From the NCBI GenBank assembly GCA_021401465.1, contig JADDMT010000228.1, positions 1 through 30,828 on the forward strand: a stretch of DNA of 30,828 bases. Direction: 5' to 3'. This document shows positions 9,961 through 19,865 of this stretch, in pieces. The position numbers and the translations under genes are program-made. A model generated the notes under the pieces. The model worked only from the letters and a program-made list of their open reading frames with translations. It was not told the origin of the DNA and did not search any database. The number at the start of each line of letters is the position of its first letter. The first letter of the stretch is position 1. Source of the DNA: Teratosphaeria epicoccoides (taxonomy: Eukaryota > Ascomycota > Dothideomycetes > Mycosphaerellales > Teratosphaeriaceae).

Positions 9961-11130
9961 AAGAGGGGCAGCACATGTGCGACGTTAATCCTCGTTAGTA
10001 GGGTCGCTAGTGCATATAGGTAGCCTTTTACCTAGTATCTAGACGCTCTGTACTAGAAACAGAGGTTCTTCTCTTAGTGTCTGTCTTGCTTGGCTACATC
10101 TACCTACTTAGCCTACTGTTTCTCTCTGCTATTCTGGCGTTGTCCGCGCATTTAGCCCTAGTTACTAGTCGTACGGGTAGGAGCCATGACAGTGTCCCTG
10201 TTAGCGTTAACATGAGTTACTATAGTTCCCCCTTGTATATAAGTAGTAACTATCGTGCTTGTACTAGGCTCCTAGTCCCTCTCTTTTAGCTACCTTTAGT
10301 ACGCTGCTTTAAACTAGTCTGTCTTTTCTAACTTAGTCATGACCCTCTTAATTTCCTTAGAGAACGCATAGTAGTCCCTAAAGTCTTTAACGTTTACTAT
10401 GTACATCTAGGCAGGGTTTAAGAACATGTTCTTTAGGTATCTAATCTTCGTCTTGTCATTCTACAGGTCTCTGCCTGCGCTTAGCAGGAGTCCGTCGAAT
10501 TTAAGCTAGTGTTTGTGCTATGGCTGCCTAGGTACGTGCCTAAGGTTAGTTAGTTGTTCTAGGGCCTTAGCTACTTTAATGCTATCTGCAAATACAACTT
10601 TAAGTTACGTGAAGAACTCCTTAGGGCCTTCCCTTCTATGTTTCCTTTGTCCTTATAATGTCGCATTTAGGCTTGTTAACGTAAGGGTAGCATGTTATAC
10701 ATAGTGTCATAGTAGTATTTCCATAAGAGTAGGGGTTTTAGCTTAGAACGCGTATAGTACAAACTCCTTATCCTTATAAGGTAGTCTCGAAAGGTTTCCG
10801 CTTTACTATCCTAATATAGCGGTTTCTATTTACGTGACCCCGCTATGTCATTACTAGATCCTAGGTAGGTTCCTTTAAGAACGCCTAAAGAAAAGCCCTT
10901 ACTAACGCGTCTGTAGATTAGTCTATTAGGGCTAGTACTAGCGATGCTAGCTGCTAGCGCGACGCGGCTTCTACGGCAATTAGCGCGGCCTACGTAGCAG
11001 CTAGTTTGCTCTCTACCTATTACTAATAGTTTACAAGCTCTTTAATGACTACTTAGATTTTAGCTAGTGTTATAATAGTTAGTCCTTTGCTACCTAGGCT
11101 ACTTGACTTAGGGCCTAGCGTAAAATCCAT
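9961..11130 (-). pseudogene. D1 gag remnant
   Basis: The minus-strand frame starts with ATG at 11130 (MDFTLGPKSSSLGSKGL), 72 bases inside the LTR end, the same arrangement as D2 (LTR end 24467, ATG 24523). An alanine/glutamine-rich helical region follows (KLAATQAALIAVEAASRQQL near 10950-11010), as in D2 gag. The C-terminal zinc knuckle is not readable with confidence. Many stops. The 3' limit is approximate. Confidence 0.7.
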
Positions 11131-11201
11131 GGGAGACAGGTTATCTATAGTAATTAAATGTACTTAATATCATAGGTAAACAGCGTATACATAGAGGTTT
11201 A
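11131..11201 (-). other. D1 leader between LTR and gag
   Basis: 71 bases that align with 24468-24522 of D2 with RIP-type changes. The sequence just inside the LTR reads TAAACCTCTATG against TGAACCCCTATG in D2; this is the expected primer-binding position. Confidence 0.65.
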
Positions 11202-11300
11202 TGTAGTATTTAACAAGTACGATAAAGGAGAGAGAAACAGATCTTAGGGAGGCCGGCCCTTATAGCTAGAGACTATGCTCTACATAGGCCTTAGCCTATG
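11202..11300 (-). repeat. Partial 5' LTR of element D1
   Basis: Read on the minus strand it ends CTTGTTAAATACTACA at 11202, identical to the end of the D2 LTR (24452-24467). Upstream it matches D2 more loosely (AGGCTAAGGCCTATG against AGGCTAGGGCCTATG). The outer part of the LTR is cut off at 11300 by A2. Confidence 0.8.
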
Positions 11301-11660
11301 TAATACGGTTAATACTAGGGGGCCATTAGAGCCGCATAGGTTCTGATGCCCGCCCTTAGCATGTAGTGACCCTGCTACATATAGCAAGGGGTTCCTTTGT
11401 ACATACGTTAGCTTGTATGTTGTCTAAGTAGGATTAATGGTTAACGTAGGATGCCCTTACATCGCTAACCCTACGATACCCCTACGGGGATAGGCTTAGA
11501 CATGCTTTCCCTAATTAAGGGGCGTTAGGGGTTATAAGCACCCTTAGCGCTACCTCTACGATAAGCAGAAAGCAGCGCTGTCTTATACCTATTAAAAGGT
11601 CGGATTACTCTGTCATACTACGAGATATTTTCATATTATATAGCATATATATCTATATTA
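11301..11660 (+). repeat. 5' LTR of Gypsy element A2
   Basis: Second copy of the 360-bp family A LTR. Compared with 1446-1805 most differences are CA to TA or TG to TA, and some hit CpG, so this copy is the more strongly RIP-mutated. The ends have become TAATACGG and CTATATTA. It is followed by a leader and gag-pol on the same strand, making it a 5' LTR. It interrupts the D1 LTR. Confidence 0.88.
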
Positions 11661-11934
11661 GTTCTGCTTTCTCCCCCCTGCTTTGCAGTCTAGCAGAGAA
11701 TACTATAATATGTCTAGAGTACTACGTACTCGTAACTAACGCGTAGCGAGCGCTATCCTAAGCGCTCGCGATAGCGAAGCTAGCCTAAGTAACTAGCCTA
11801 TAGAAGTACCTACTACGAGCGACACTACATTAAGCGACAGTTCTACTAGAGGCTAATTACGTAGTAGACAAGGTAATAGGCCCCCTATATAGGGACCGTA
11901 GCTAACCCCGACTATCGACCTAGCCCTTATAGCC
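11661..11934 (+). other. A2 leader with strong palindrome
   Basis: Between the LTR and the gag ATG. It contains a perfect inverted repeat, GCGAGCGCT (11746-11754) and AGCGCTCGC (11761-11769), with a 6-base loop, and a near-palindrome GGCCCCCTATATAGGGACC at 11879-11897. I found no clear primer-binding site. These structures could serve RNA packaging or dimerisation, which is inference. Confidence 0.5.
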
Positions 11935-13060
11935 ATGATTGTTGATTAGGTCGCGAACTGCCTTGCGAACTTAAGCTAGAGCCGCACCGCTTCTAGTAGC
12001 GACAACGGCAAGGACGACAAAGACGTTACTATAAGTAGTACTAATAAACTAGCGGACGAAGAAATCTAGCGAGATTTCACGCTAGGGACCCGCGAAGATA
12101 ACTTACTAGCAGGCGTAGACCCTCTACGTATGCCTGCGAGTCTAGTGCCTAAATTCGGGGCCATAGTAGGCTAAGTAGGAGGTAGTCGTAACGCATGTAA
12201 CCTAAAGCCGTTTAAGGGAGACACCTTAAAGGAGGCTCGAACTTTCTTGCAGGCATATAAGGCAGTTTTTGTGCTTAACCTACGCGGATATTCTACAGAG
12301 GGCGAATGAGTCGCCTTTAGTATAATGTAGCTCGAAGAGGATAAGGAACCTCGTAACAATTAGCATAAGCGGTATAACCTTATGCAGGTCTATGATAGAA
12401 CGTATACATAGGTAGACTTTCGCTAGTTCTGTGTCGACTAGGTTAAGGATCTAGGGAACTATGCCCTTACTATGTCTATTAAGTATGAGAAGGCTAAGTA
12501 GGGGAAGGGACAAATAACCTCTAGCTTCGCTACCTACCTCGCTACACTTAAGGGACAGATGCTACCCTATACCGAGACGTAACGCGTACGGCACCTACTT
12601 GTCAAACTTAATAACGATCTTCAGAACATAATCATGACTTTTCATGAACTTCTGACAACTCGGCAAGACCTCGTGTCCCTTGCGACATGTATAGAGATTA
12701 CCTTAAAGCGAAATGGAAAATCGGGCAGTAAGGATAATAAGCGTCTAAGCCCTAAGGACCTACTAAAGGGCCGCTATTACAAGCGCCCTAAGGGTTACGT
12801 CTAACATAGTAGTTCATTCTAGAGGAGTAAGCCCTCTAAGCCTAAAGATAGTAGCGAGAAGCCTCTGACTAGCTACTACATCTGTAGAGCGAGGGACTAC
12901 TAGGCGGCTCGCTATCCTAAACGAAGTAATAGGAAAAAGGTAAGCAAGGTGTCTGAAACCTCCCTAGAGGAGAGGCGAAAAAAGGACAAGCCTAAGACAA
13001 CCGAATAGCTACCGCAGGTATCTAAGCTGTCTGTTACCGATAGTGTAGACTCGTGGCCTG
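11935..13060 (+). pseudogene. A2 gag remnant with zinc knuckle
   Basis: ATG at 11935 is in the same frame as the conserved gag core LKPFKGDTLKEARTFLQAYK (about 12208-12267). A lysine-rich basic stretch lies near 12700-12800 and a degraded zinc knuckle ICRARDY*AARYPKR near 12880-12925 (expected C-x2-C-x4-H-x4-C; two cysteines now read as tyrosine or arginine). All stops are TAG, TAA or TGA of RIP type. The N-terminus is serine/aspartate-rich. Gag would form the particle and bind element RNA. The frame runs on into pol without a shift. Confidence 0.85.
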
Positions 13061-14723
13061 CCTGGCGCCTATCTAGTACGGTCCGAGTTAATAGCTCGCT
13101 TAAGCTAGTAGACTATATGTTAGACGACCTTGCGGAGGTTAACGTGATACCCTAGTAGGTAATCATACGGCTTAGTTTGAAGCTAATCCTAGGAGCCCTA
13201 CTGCCTACTATGAAGTCCTTTTAGGGCAAAGGCGTAGCGGCTTAAGGCGCGTACAACGTGCGCCTCTAACTCGCGGACTCCTTAGGAGAAGTGCGCAAGA
13301 CTAACGAAGTCTTCTACGCTAAAGACGTTCCTAATAGGGAGCTCCTACTTAGCTGCCCTTAGCGCTACAAGCAGGGAGTCGTTATTAATGGAGCTACTAA
13401 TAATTAGTTCTATAGCTCTATAGGCGAAGTTCCTACGGTAAGGATGCATGACGTACACGGCTTCTACAAGGACATGAAGAAGGTCTAATGTGTGTATGCG
13501 GTCTACATACAGAACGTTAAGGAAGACGTTACCCTTCTGCCTAAGTTAGAGGAATACGCCGATATTTTCGACGTAGAGGCTACGGCCTATGCCTAGGCCC
13601 TAGACGTAGAACATGCGATTAACCTTAAGGAGGGTTATAATCCTCCGCATTAACCTCTATACCCTATGTCGGAATCGTAGCTCGAAACACTTCGAGACTA
13701 TCTCTACAAGGCGCAAAGAAACGCGTGGATCCGACAAAGCGACAGCGAGGCTAGAGCGCTAGTTATGTTCATCCTAAAGAAGGATAACATGCTCCGCCTA
13801 TACGTTTACTATAGGGGCCTTAACGTAGTAACTTAGAAGAACCGCTACCCCCTACTACTTATTAGCGAGACGCTTGACTGCCTTAGTCGCGCTGCTATCT
13901 TCTTGTCTATCGACTTGAAGGACGCCTACTACTAGATACTAATCCGAAAGGGCAACGAGTAGAAGACCGCGTTCTAAACGTAGTATAGACACTTTGAGTA
14001 TATAGTAATGCTATTTAGCTTAACTAACGTACTAGCGACGTTCTAAGCGTATATTAACTAGGCCCTAGCTAGCCTTGTTAACACCTGCTTCGTAGTATAT
14101 TTAGACGATATACTAGTCTACTCTGACTTAAAGGAGGAGCATATTCGGCATCTAAGGATAGTGCTTAAACGGCTCTATAAGTTCGCTCTATACACGAACC
14201 TAAAGAAGTGCTTATTCCTAACAGATAGGATTAAGTTTCTTGGATACATCGTCTCTATAGAAGGAGTCATTATAGATGACTAAAGGGTGTCTGTAATTAC
14301 GGAGTAGCTATAGATAACTACCCTCTAAGAAGTATAGGTATTCCTAAGATTTACTAACTTCTATCGCAGATTCATATGATCCTACTCGAAGATCATGGCT
14401 CCCCTCACGGCCCTCGCAAAGGGCGCAATTCAAGGCAAAAAGCTAGGGATAGTACCTTAGGAGGAGGCTTAGAGCAAAGCTTTCTCTAAACTTAAAGCAG
14501 CTTTTTAAACTACGCCTATACTTCGGCACTTTGACCCTACTACGAAGATCCGAATAGAGACTAATGCTTCAAAATTCGTAATAGCCGTAATTATATCGTA
14601 GCTCTAGTCGCATGAAGGTAGTACGCGATAGTACCTGATTACCTTCTAGTCGTAGAAGATACAGGGCGCTAAACTTAACTACGAGACTTACGACTAAGAG
14701 CTTTTAGCTATTTGTCTCGAAAA
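13061..14723 (+). pseudogene. A2 pol remnant: reverse transcriptase to RNase H start
   Basis: It continues gag in the same reading frame (phase of 11935). A protease should lie at 13080-13450 but the D-[ST]-G signature is not readable. Reverse transcriptase starts near 13640 (EGYNPPH), with KNRYPLLLISETLD at about 13840-13880, FLSIDLKDAYY near 13900-13935, and the catalytic YLDD at 14098-14109. The connection VFLRFTNFYRRFI is at 14339-14377. RNase H follows with the first acidic residue in ETNAS (14558-14572) and ends at ELLAICLE near 14700-14723, where the transposon cuts it. About one stop per 20 codons. Confidence 0.88.
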
Positions 14724-14945
14724 CCAAGGCCCTGAGTAGACCAAGTAACTTGTGTTACTTAGCTTACTTACCTACTTGTCTGACTTAGCCTGCTTGTATG
14801 TACCCCTAAGAAACTTAGCCCCTCCTAAGCTACTCGTGTTGTAGACGCGAGTAGCTTATAGTGCAAGAGTGCTACTAGTAAGTAACTTACTGCTAGCAGT
14901 ATACTAGCGGCAAGTAGCTCAGGCACGTAAGCCAAGCTACTCGAA
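14724..14945. repeat. Left end region of the transposon with short repeats
   Basis: It contains repeated short words of the type (G)ACTTAGC / TTACTTA (14750-14800), a perfect inverted repeat AAGCTACTCG (14828-14837) facing CGAGTAGCTT (14848-14857), and the word AGTATACTAGCGGC that returns near 20050 and, inverted, near 20245. Such subterminal repeats are typical transposase binding places in CACTA-like elements; the role here is inference. Confidence 0.45.
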
Positions 14946-15289
14946 TCAAAACAATTTGCATGTAATAGATGTTAAAGTCATGATTTTAGTTAATACTATA
15001 CATCTCGTTATTGTCGCACTATGCTCTTTTACTATTTACACTAGACCTAACGTACAACGCGAATTAAGTAGATTTGCTAACACTAAACACATATATAGCT
15101 TAAACGTAGCTCTTACGACACCTCTTAAATTCAAGTAAGCTACTATATCTAACTTGCGCCTTATACCCGAAGACCTTAATTAGTATAGCTAGTAACAAAT
15201 GCATAGCTACTACACACTATCTACACATCCTGTATTAGCCCTTACACATGAATCTTCTACTCGCCCTCATCCTCTATTCCGTTCTACTA
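14946..15289. other. AT-rich non-coding stretch
   Basis: No gene seen. A 60-codon open frame at 14956-15138 on the plus strand shows no domain and no stop-codon pattern linking it to a larger gene. Confidence 0.4.
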
Positions 15290-16130
15290 GCTTACCTTCA
15301 CTACTACCGACTTTCCTAAAGTGCCACTATTTCGCCCCTCCTGTAGCTTCTTGAAGGTCGTATCATCAAAGACCTTGTCGCTATAGCCCTTAATCTGCTC
15401 TAACAAGGTCGAGTCCGTGAATGTAGTATGCTACTATAACTGACTATCCCTTAACTTAGAGTCGTCAAGCGCATCCTCTACCTTCTCTACAACGTTCGAC
15501 TAGTTGCTTATAAGATCACACTAATCGAGTAGAGCGCATACTATGCTACATTATAATCATTAGCTAATGTATACTACGTAGCTACTAAACTACCGCTAGT
15601 ACCTCCCATTAATATCGAAGTACTAGCGGTATGTTAGTAGCATAACGCTAGTATACTACTAGCACACTTACCTAGCATTTTTTGCCTCTGCCTCTAGTAA
15701 AGCTTAGCTCCTACTATCGCCTTAGTCTTTGTCCTTCGCGGTTAAGCTTTGTGTCCTATAGCTATCGTCATTAACTACGCTAATGCGTAGAGTCAATAAT
15801 CGTACTTACTATGTATTAGTAAGTCTTTGCGTTTCGCCTCTCGCTAGAGCCGCGCTAGCGTTTATCCGTTATTAGCACGGTTTAGTCGATACATAAGTCC
15901 CCTCGCCTATACCGCTTGTCTACACTAGTCACGATTAACCGCCTACTCCGTAGCTTAGGCCTCTTGCTACTTCCGCCTCGTTAGCGATAGCTAGCCCTCA
16001 TGACGCGCTAAGGCTACTAACCTTTCATCTTGCGTGTGTCTAGGTCGGGGCTTATCGACTATAGTAGCTTTTATACTAGACAAGTACATGTTAGCAATCA
16101 TGGCTATGATGTTAGACGAGAAACTAACCT
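15290..16130 (-). pseudogene. 3' part of divergent unknown transposon gene
   Basis: Two minus-strand stretches read as protein apart from RIP-type stops. The one at about 15670-16130 has a basic, glutamine-rich core (DERLVALARHEG, REAKRKDLLIHSKYDY). The one at about 15290-15535 is acidic and helical (SNVVEKVEDALDDSKLRDSQ, then TLLEQIKGYSDKVFDDTTF). Between them, at 15540-15670, lies a hairpin-bearing gap without coding signal, perhaps an intron or small insertion. They most likely continue the gene whose start is at 18025. I do not recognise the family. Confidence 0.4.
15591..15631. repeat. Hairpin TACCGCTAGTAC / GTACTAGCGGTA
   Basis: Perfect 12-base arms (15591-15602 and 15620-15631) with a 17-base loop. 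The same core recurs in the hairpin at 18306-18334 and in single copies at about 15646, 20059 and 20243. Confidence 0.8.
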
Positions 16131-18025
16131 CGTTGTCATGACACTGTTATGCAGGGTGTCATGACACTGTTATGCAGGGTGTCCCGCGATAATGGCTCCT
16201 CTAGTCCCTGCATCGGCTAGTCGTCACTGTCATAATCGCTTGCCTTACTACTATAGTTACTAACATTTGCCCTTCCGCTGTTATAGCTCTTACTCCCTCT
16301 GTTAGTGTCTGCTTAAACATCCGCTACATGCTTGCGAACGCCTACTATTAATGACATTAAGGCCTAGCTTAATCGTCGTGTTAGGCTGACACTACGCTAA
16401 CCTAACAATTACGTACGACCTAGTAGAAGTTAGCACAGGCCCTCTCGACAATGTCTCCCCTATACTATTCTTGCGTAGCGCCTTTCGCCTCCGCAAGTCC
16501 TCGTATTCCCTCTCTAAGCCTGTTATGCCGCAATCCTTCTTGATAGCTAGCGCCGCCTACACTAGTAGTACTGTCTTGCCTTTGTCCTCCCCCCCTAATA
16601 TACGTGCTATAATAGTCGCTATGATGACCTCCTGTCTATTAGCATCGAGCTCTTCCTAATACTTCTTCTTCCTCTCGAAGATATCATCGATATTGACACT
16701 ACTAACTAGAACCCATCTCGTCTTGCTAGCCTTTATCTTGAACTCTGAAGGGCCATTTCTGATCTAGGCTAGTAGGTATGTAATAGTAGCACACACGCTG
16801 TTTAACATGAAAGCGTTTACCTCGCGTGACTCTAAAGGATTTCATGCTAGTTTCTAATTAAACTAGAAGAACGCCTTCTTCATACAAAAGATCACGAGCA
16901 GGCTTAGAAACCTCCGGTCCTGTGACATGTTAGCGCTTTCGACGACATCTAAGCCTTCTCTCCTTACCTCTTCTTCGTTCTTGCATTCGAATCTGCTTTC
17001 TATTAACATGTCCGCGGCCTAGTCCTTTAAACCCTGCTTATCGTCTACCTTGCCAGACTATGCGAGTATAGCTTCTCTGACCCTATTCGTGTATTTGTTA
17101 TAACACTAACGTAAACTCTGCCTTATCTACGCCCCTAACATTAGCACCTCCTCATAGGACCTACGTAGGTACTTATAGTATCTAAATCTACGTCGTCTAG
17201 CCTCGAGCTAACTCGACCTTTCATCCCTAGCATATCACGCGCTACGAGCTACTAGTTAATTGCAATATGCTTACAACTTAGCTAGTAAATAGGAGCTGTA
17301 GGTTATAGCACAGAAATGCCCTTCTGCTCTTATGAAGCGTCTATCTACAAGAGTTCTTAGACTTTAACAAGCAAAGGCTCGATTAACTTGTCTTTATGTA
17401 CGGGAGGGCTACTACGTATATCTTCGCTGCTAGAGTAGTTGTATCCTTAGTCAGAGTTTGTAGTCTAGCTACTATTATGGCCTCGACGGCTACTTGACTA
17501 GCTCCTAGACTAACTTTAACTACTACTATCGCCCTAGTAGCTACGAGACTCGCTATTACGGTAGTTTTAACTGTTGCCGTCACTCCCGTGATTAGTAGGT
17601 CGGCTATTATAATAGCCTCGACAGATGCTTAGCTGCTATGTCTTTACCCTGTCATTCTCAGGTTTGCTACTATCTTGTCGCGCGTTACGAGACAATGACC
17701 GAAGCCTCTTATACGGCCGATTCCGCCTTAGCGGTAAGGATAACCGCTTATGCGTCTAGTCTCTTTGTGACTAGTACGTTGTTGTCTGTATACATGTTAG
17801 CATAGCCGCTATATGCAGGTAGCTTCTTACATTAGTCGCCTTTGTATAGGCTTTAGGCACTATAAAATCCTCATGCTCCTAGTTAGCTATCTCCTTGTTA
17901 CTGTCGTCTACACTATCGCTATCGTTGCTTAGCAGGTCTTCTAAATCATTCGCTAGATCGTAGTTCGAACCGCCGCTAGATAACGCGGAACGTGACCTCT
18001 GTTGTCTGTCTTTCTTCGAAGGCAT
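16131..18025 (-). pseudogene. 5' part of divergent unknown transposon gene
   Basis: The minus-strand frame starts at ATG 18025 (MPSKKDRQQRSRSALSSGG) and has an acidic serine-rich stretch (NDLEDLLSNDSDSVDDSN, about 17880-17950). It runs into a long serine/arginine/asparagine-rich low-complexity region (17380-17750). Around 17200-17260 the coherent frame changes, then reads a basic region (LEARRRRFRYYKYLRRSYEE) and helical stretches (NKYTNRVREAILA, FECKNEEEVRREGLDVVESA), with KASKTRWVLVSSVNIDDIFE near 16680-16730, down to about 16330. Stops are almost all TAG/TAA. An N-terminal disordered part plus a basic helical domain would fit a DNA-binding accessory protein of the transposon, but no family is recognised. 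It is transcribed away from the transposase. Confidence 0.45.
16135..16183. repeat. 23-bp tandem duplication
   Basis: The unit TGTCATGACACTGTTATGCAGGG occurs twice head to tail, the two copies identical even though the surroundings are heavily mutated. It lies within the minus-strand gene and adds residues without shifting to an obviously better frame. Identity suggests a recent duplication, later than most RIP. Confidence 0.8.
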
Positions 18026-18635
18026 AATTAAAGAAGGACGCGACTTAAAGGATCGGCAGAGAACAGAGCGCGGTATATCCTTCTTAGTTATGTAGGTCTA
18101 GTAGCAGGTTAGTAAAGGATGATATCTATAGCATGTAAATATGCACATACTACAAGTTACTGTCTAATGTAGCTACGTAGCGTCTATTAATGCAGAAGAA
18201 GGAGGGGACGCGATGTTTATAGTATCTTGTAACGCGCGAGTGTCATCTAAATTCGGCTACCCCTGAAATTACGCTTCCCTATTAGCCGGCGGTACTTTTA
18301 GCTTGCTAGCGGTATGCTATTAAAATACCGCTAGTAGAACTAGCCTCGGTTAGCATTGATTCTTCAATAATAGCTAGTATAGGTACTACGAAACATCCGC
18401 GCTATATAGCACGTCTGCCTATATAACATAGCCTAATAGATGTAGTTGCTCTGTAGTAGATCCTACGTATATAGTAGTAAGATTCGTTCTACATGCGAGA
18501 GAATATCCTGTACGTATTATTCTAAAGGCCTTCGAGCCACGTTTAAACTATAACAGCCATACTACCTTTATGTTAACCCTAGGTAATTGTCGACTTCTAG
18601 ACTGTCCGCCGCTAATAGTTTGACGATATCTTGTA
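18026..18635. other. Non-coding gap between minus-strand frames
   Basis: No gene seen. It contains the start region of the 18025 gene (possible promoter, not identifiable), and the hairpin at 18306-18334. Confidence 0.4.
18306..18334. repeat. Hairpin CTAGCGGTAT / ATACCGCTAG
   Basis: Perfect 10-base arms (18306-18315 and 18325-18334) with a 9-base loop, sharing its core with the hairpin at 15591-15631. The word GGCGGTAC lies just upstream, near 18288. Confidence 0.8.
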
Positions 18636-18968
18636 TAGTAGATGCCGAAAACTAACCTCCCCTACTCGTGTCTGTAACGCCTCTACTGTCGCCAGGAATT
18701 TAAGTTATAATTCCCTGCTACTACTAAAGAAGGCGCTCGTTTCCTAGAACATGCGCTCCTTCGCTGCTATTAACCGCGCAATTTGGCTAAGTAGGCTAAG
18801 CTGCTCTATCCGTTCTTCTAACGCAGCGTATAGGCGTAGGTACTCGTTATGTCAAAGTATAAGGCCTACTTCGATTATGCCTATACTCTGCTGTTATAGC
18901 GCCTTAGGTTTGTAAATTATGCCGCGCTAGGTCTTAGAGGTTCTTGTCGAGGAAACACGCACACTCAT
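18636..18968 (-). pseudogene. Short degenerate frame, coiled-coil-like
   Basis: ATG at 18968 opens a minus-strand frame of about 110 codons (MSVRVSSTRTSKT at the start) interrupted only by RIP-type stops. The centre has regularly spaced leucines and isoleucines with charged residues (YAALEERIEQLSLLSQIARL then IAAKERMF), which looks like a coiled coil. A second helical part follows (KFLATVEALQTRVGE). No family recognised. It could be a dimerising accessory factor or part of a larger split gene. Confidence 0.4.
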
Positions 18969-19329
18969 CGTTCGGGCTGTGCCTATATTATGTCTGTTTA
19001 AATTACAGATGTCAGGATTACTCGAAACACGCGTTGTTTATACTCGTTAGTCTCTTGGCTAACTTCAGATAAAAGATGTAGCAGACCCTTCCGCGCTTTT
19101 CGCACCTTATTGCCATAGCTGTAGCCGTCGTATATGCGACGCCGCATTGTCTATCTTCTAGTCCGCTACGACACTATCTGTAGCAGGCATGATCTAGACG
19201 CTAGGGTCCTAATAATTGTGGCACTTGAGACACGCATATAGGAACAGGATACTTAAGCCTATGCGCGCAAGGTAACCGTTTCCTTGCCTAACATGTACTA
19301 ACTTTGACTAGTATCTCTAGTAGGTAGTA
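18969..19329. other. Gap between divergent frames
   Basis: Lies between the minus frame starting at 18968 and the plus frame at about 19330, so it would hold their promoters. I cannot point to a motif. Coding in 19200-19330 is unclear. Confidence 0.3.
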
Positions 19330-19865
19330 GAGAATAGTCACATCCTAGACAGATTTAACAAGATAGCTAGGTTTATCAGGCTAGATTACAGGTCGAAAGA
19401 TAAGGCCATGATTATAGGGGACTTCGTGACTACTAATCCTATTATTAAAGGCTACTAAGACGACCCTTAGTTGCTCATATTAACTGTGAACAAAATTGAG
19501 AGTAGCGTAACTCTTATACCTGCTGACGCTATCACGATACTAGATGACAACTTAAAACAGCAGTTAACTAGGCAAGCCTGTAGTAGGGTTAGTTATACTA
19601 GATTAATGCAGTTAGCGCGATTAACAGAGGCAATGAGATTTTACTAGGTTGCGCTATAGAGCTAATTCGGAGAGTAGACTATGAACTGTTAGCAGACTAG
19701 TAACGACTTCATTAATACCATGCGCGATAATCAGGGCGAGTAGAGAGGCATAGGATCGTACGGGCTGCGCAGGCTAGCGTAAGATAACAGATTAACTAGG
19801 CTTTAACTGCAATCTTGTGATAGAGTAATGCTAGTAGTCGTGCGCGAGTAGTATCATTTTAGATA
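19330..19865 (+). pseudogene. Degenerate unknown frame upstream of transposase
   Basis: A plus-strand frame of about 175 codons with only RIP-type stops. It reads RFNKIARFIRLDYRSKDKAM, then TNPIIKGY, then SSVTLIPADAITILDDNLKQ, then YTRLMQLARLTEAMRF and GSYGLRRLA near 19755-19780. A moderately basic, probably helical C-terminal half. Family not recognised. It has the same direction as the transposase, about 700 bases upstream. Confidence 0.4.

Larger units (their letters stand above)
7621..11300 (-). mobile_element. Gypsy element D1, cut on both sides
   Basis: A minus-strand Ty3/Gypsy element holding part of its 5' LTR (11202-11300), gag, protease/reverse transcriptase and RNase H. Its integrase side is cut by element E at 7620/7621, and its LTR is cut by A2 at 11300/11301. 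It is related to D2 on the plus strand (24256-29221): the LTR end, leader and pol align. The divergence is more than RIP alone would give, so D1 and D2 are subfamilies. By nesting order it is the oldest element here. Confidence 0.85.
11301..14723 (+). mobile_element. Gypsy element A2, truncated in RNase H
   Basis: LTR, leader, gag and pol in order on the plus strand. Coding sequence ends abruptly after ELLAIC at about 14715-14723, where a DNA transposon starts. RNase H end, integrase and 3' LTR are not seen, and may lie beyond the right edge of the window. Confidence 0.85.

Noticed and set aside
10077..10704. Two plus-strand open frames with hydrophobic translations
   Set aside because: They lie antisense to D1 gag and have no support of their own; the hydrophobic look comes from reading complementary CTA/TAG-rich DNA.
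1446..11660. One 10-kb element bounded by the two A LTRs
   Set aside because: Sequence inside both LTRs is from other families cut in mid-gene (B1 reverse transcriptase at 1806, D1 LTR at 11300), and the outer flanks GGCAG and GTTCT do not match as a target-site duplication.
12171..12359. Minus-strand open frame
   Set aside because: Antisense of the conserved A2 gag core.
14956..15138. Plus-strand 60-codon frame with a hydrophobic stretch
   Set aside because: No continuation with RIP-type stops, no domain, AT-rich context; probably chance.
17383..17583. Uninterrupted minus-strand frame rich in T, V and A
   Set aside because: A different frame of the serine/arginine-rich low-complexity region of the 18025 gene; its openness results from the repetitive composition.
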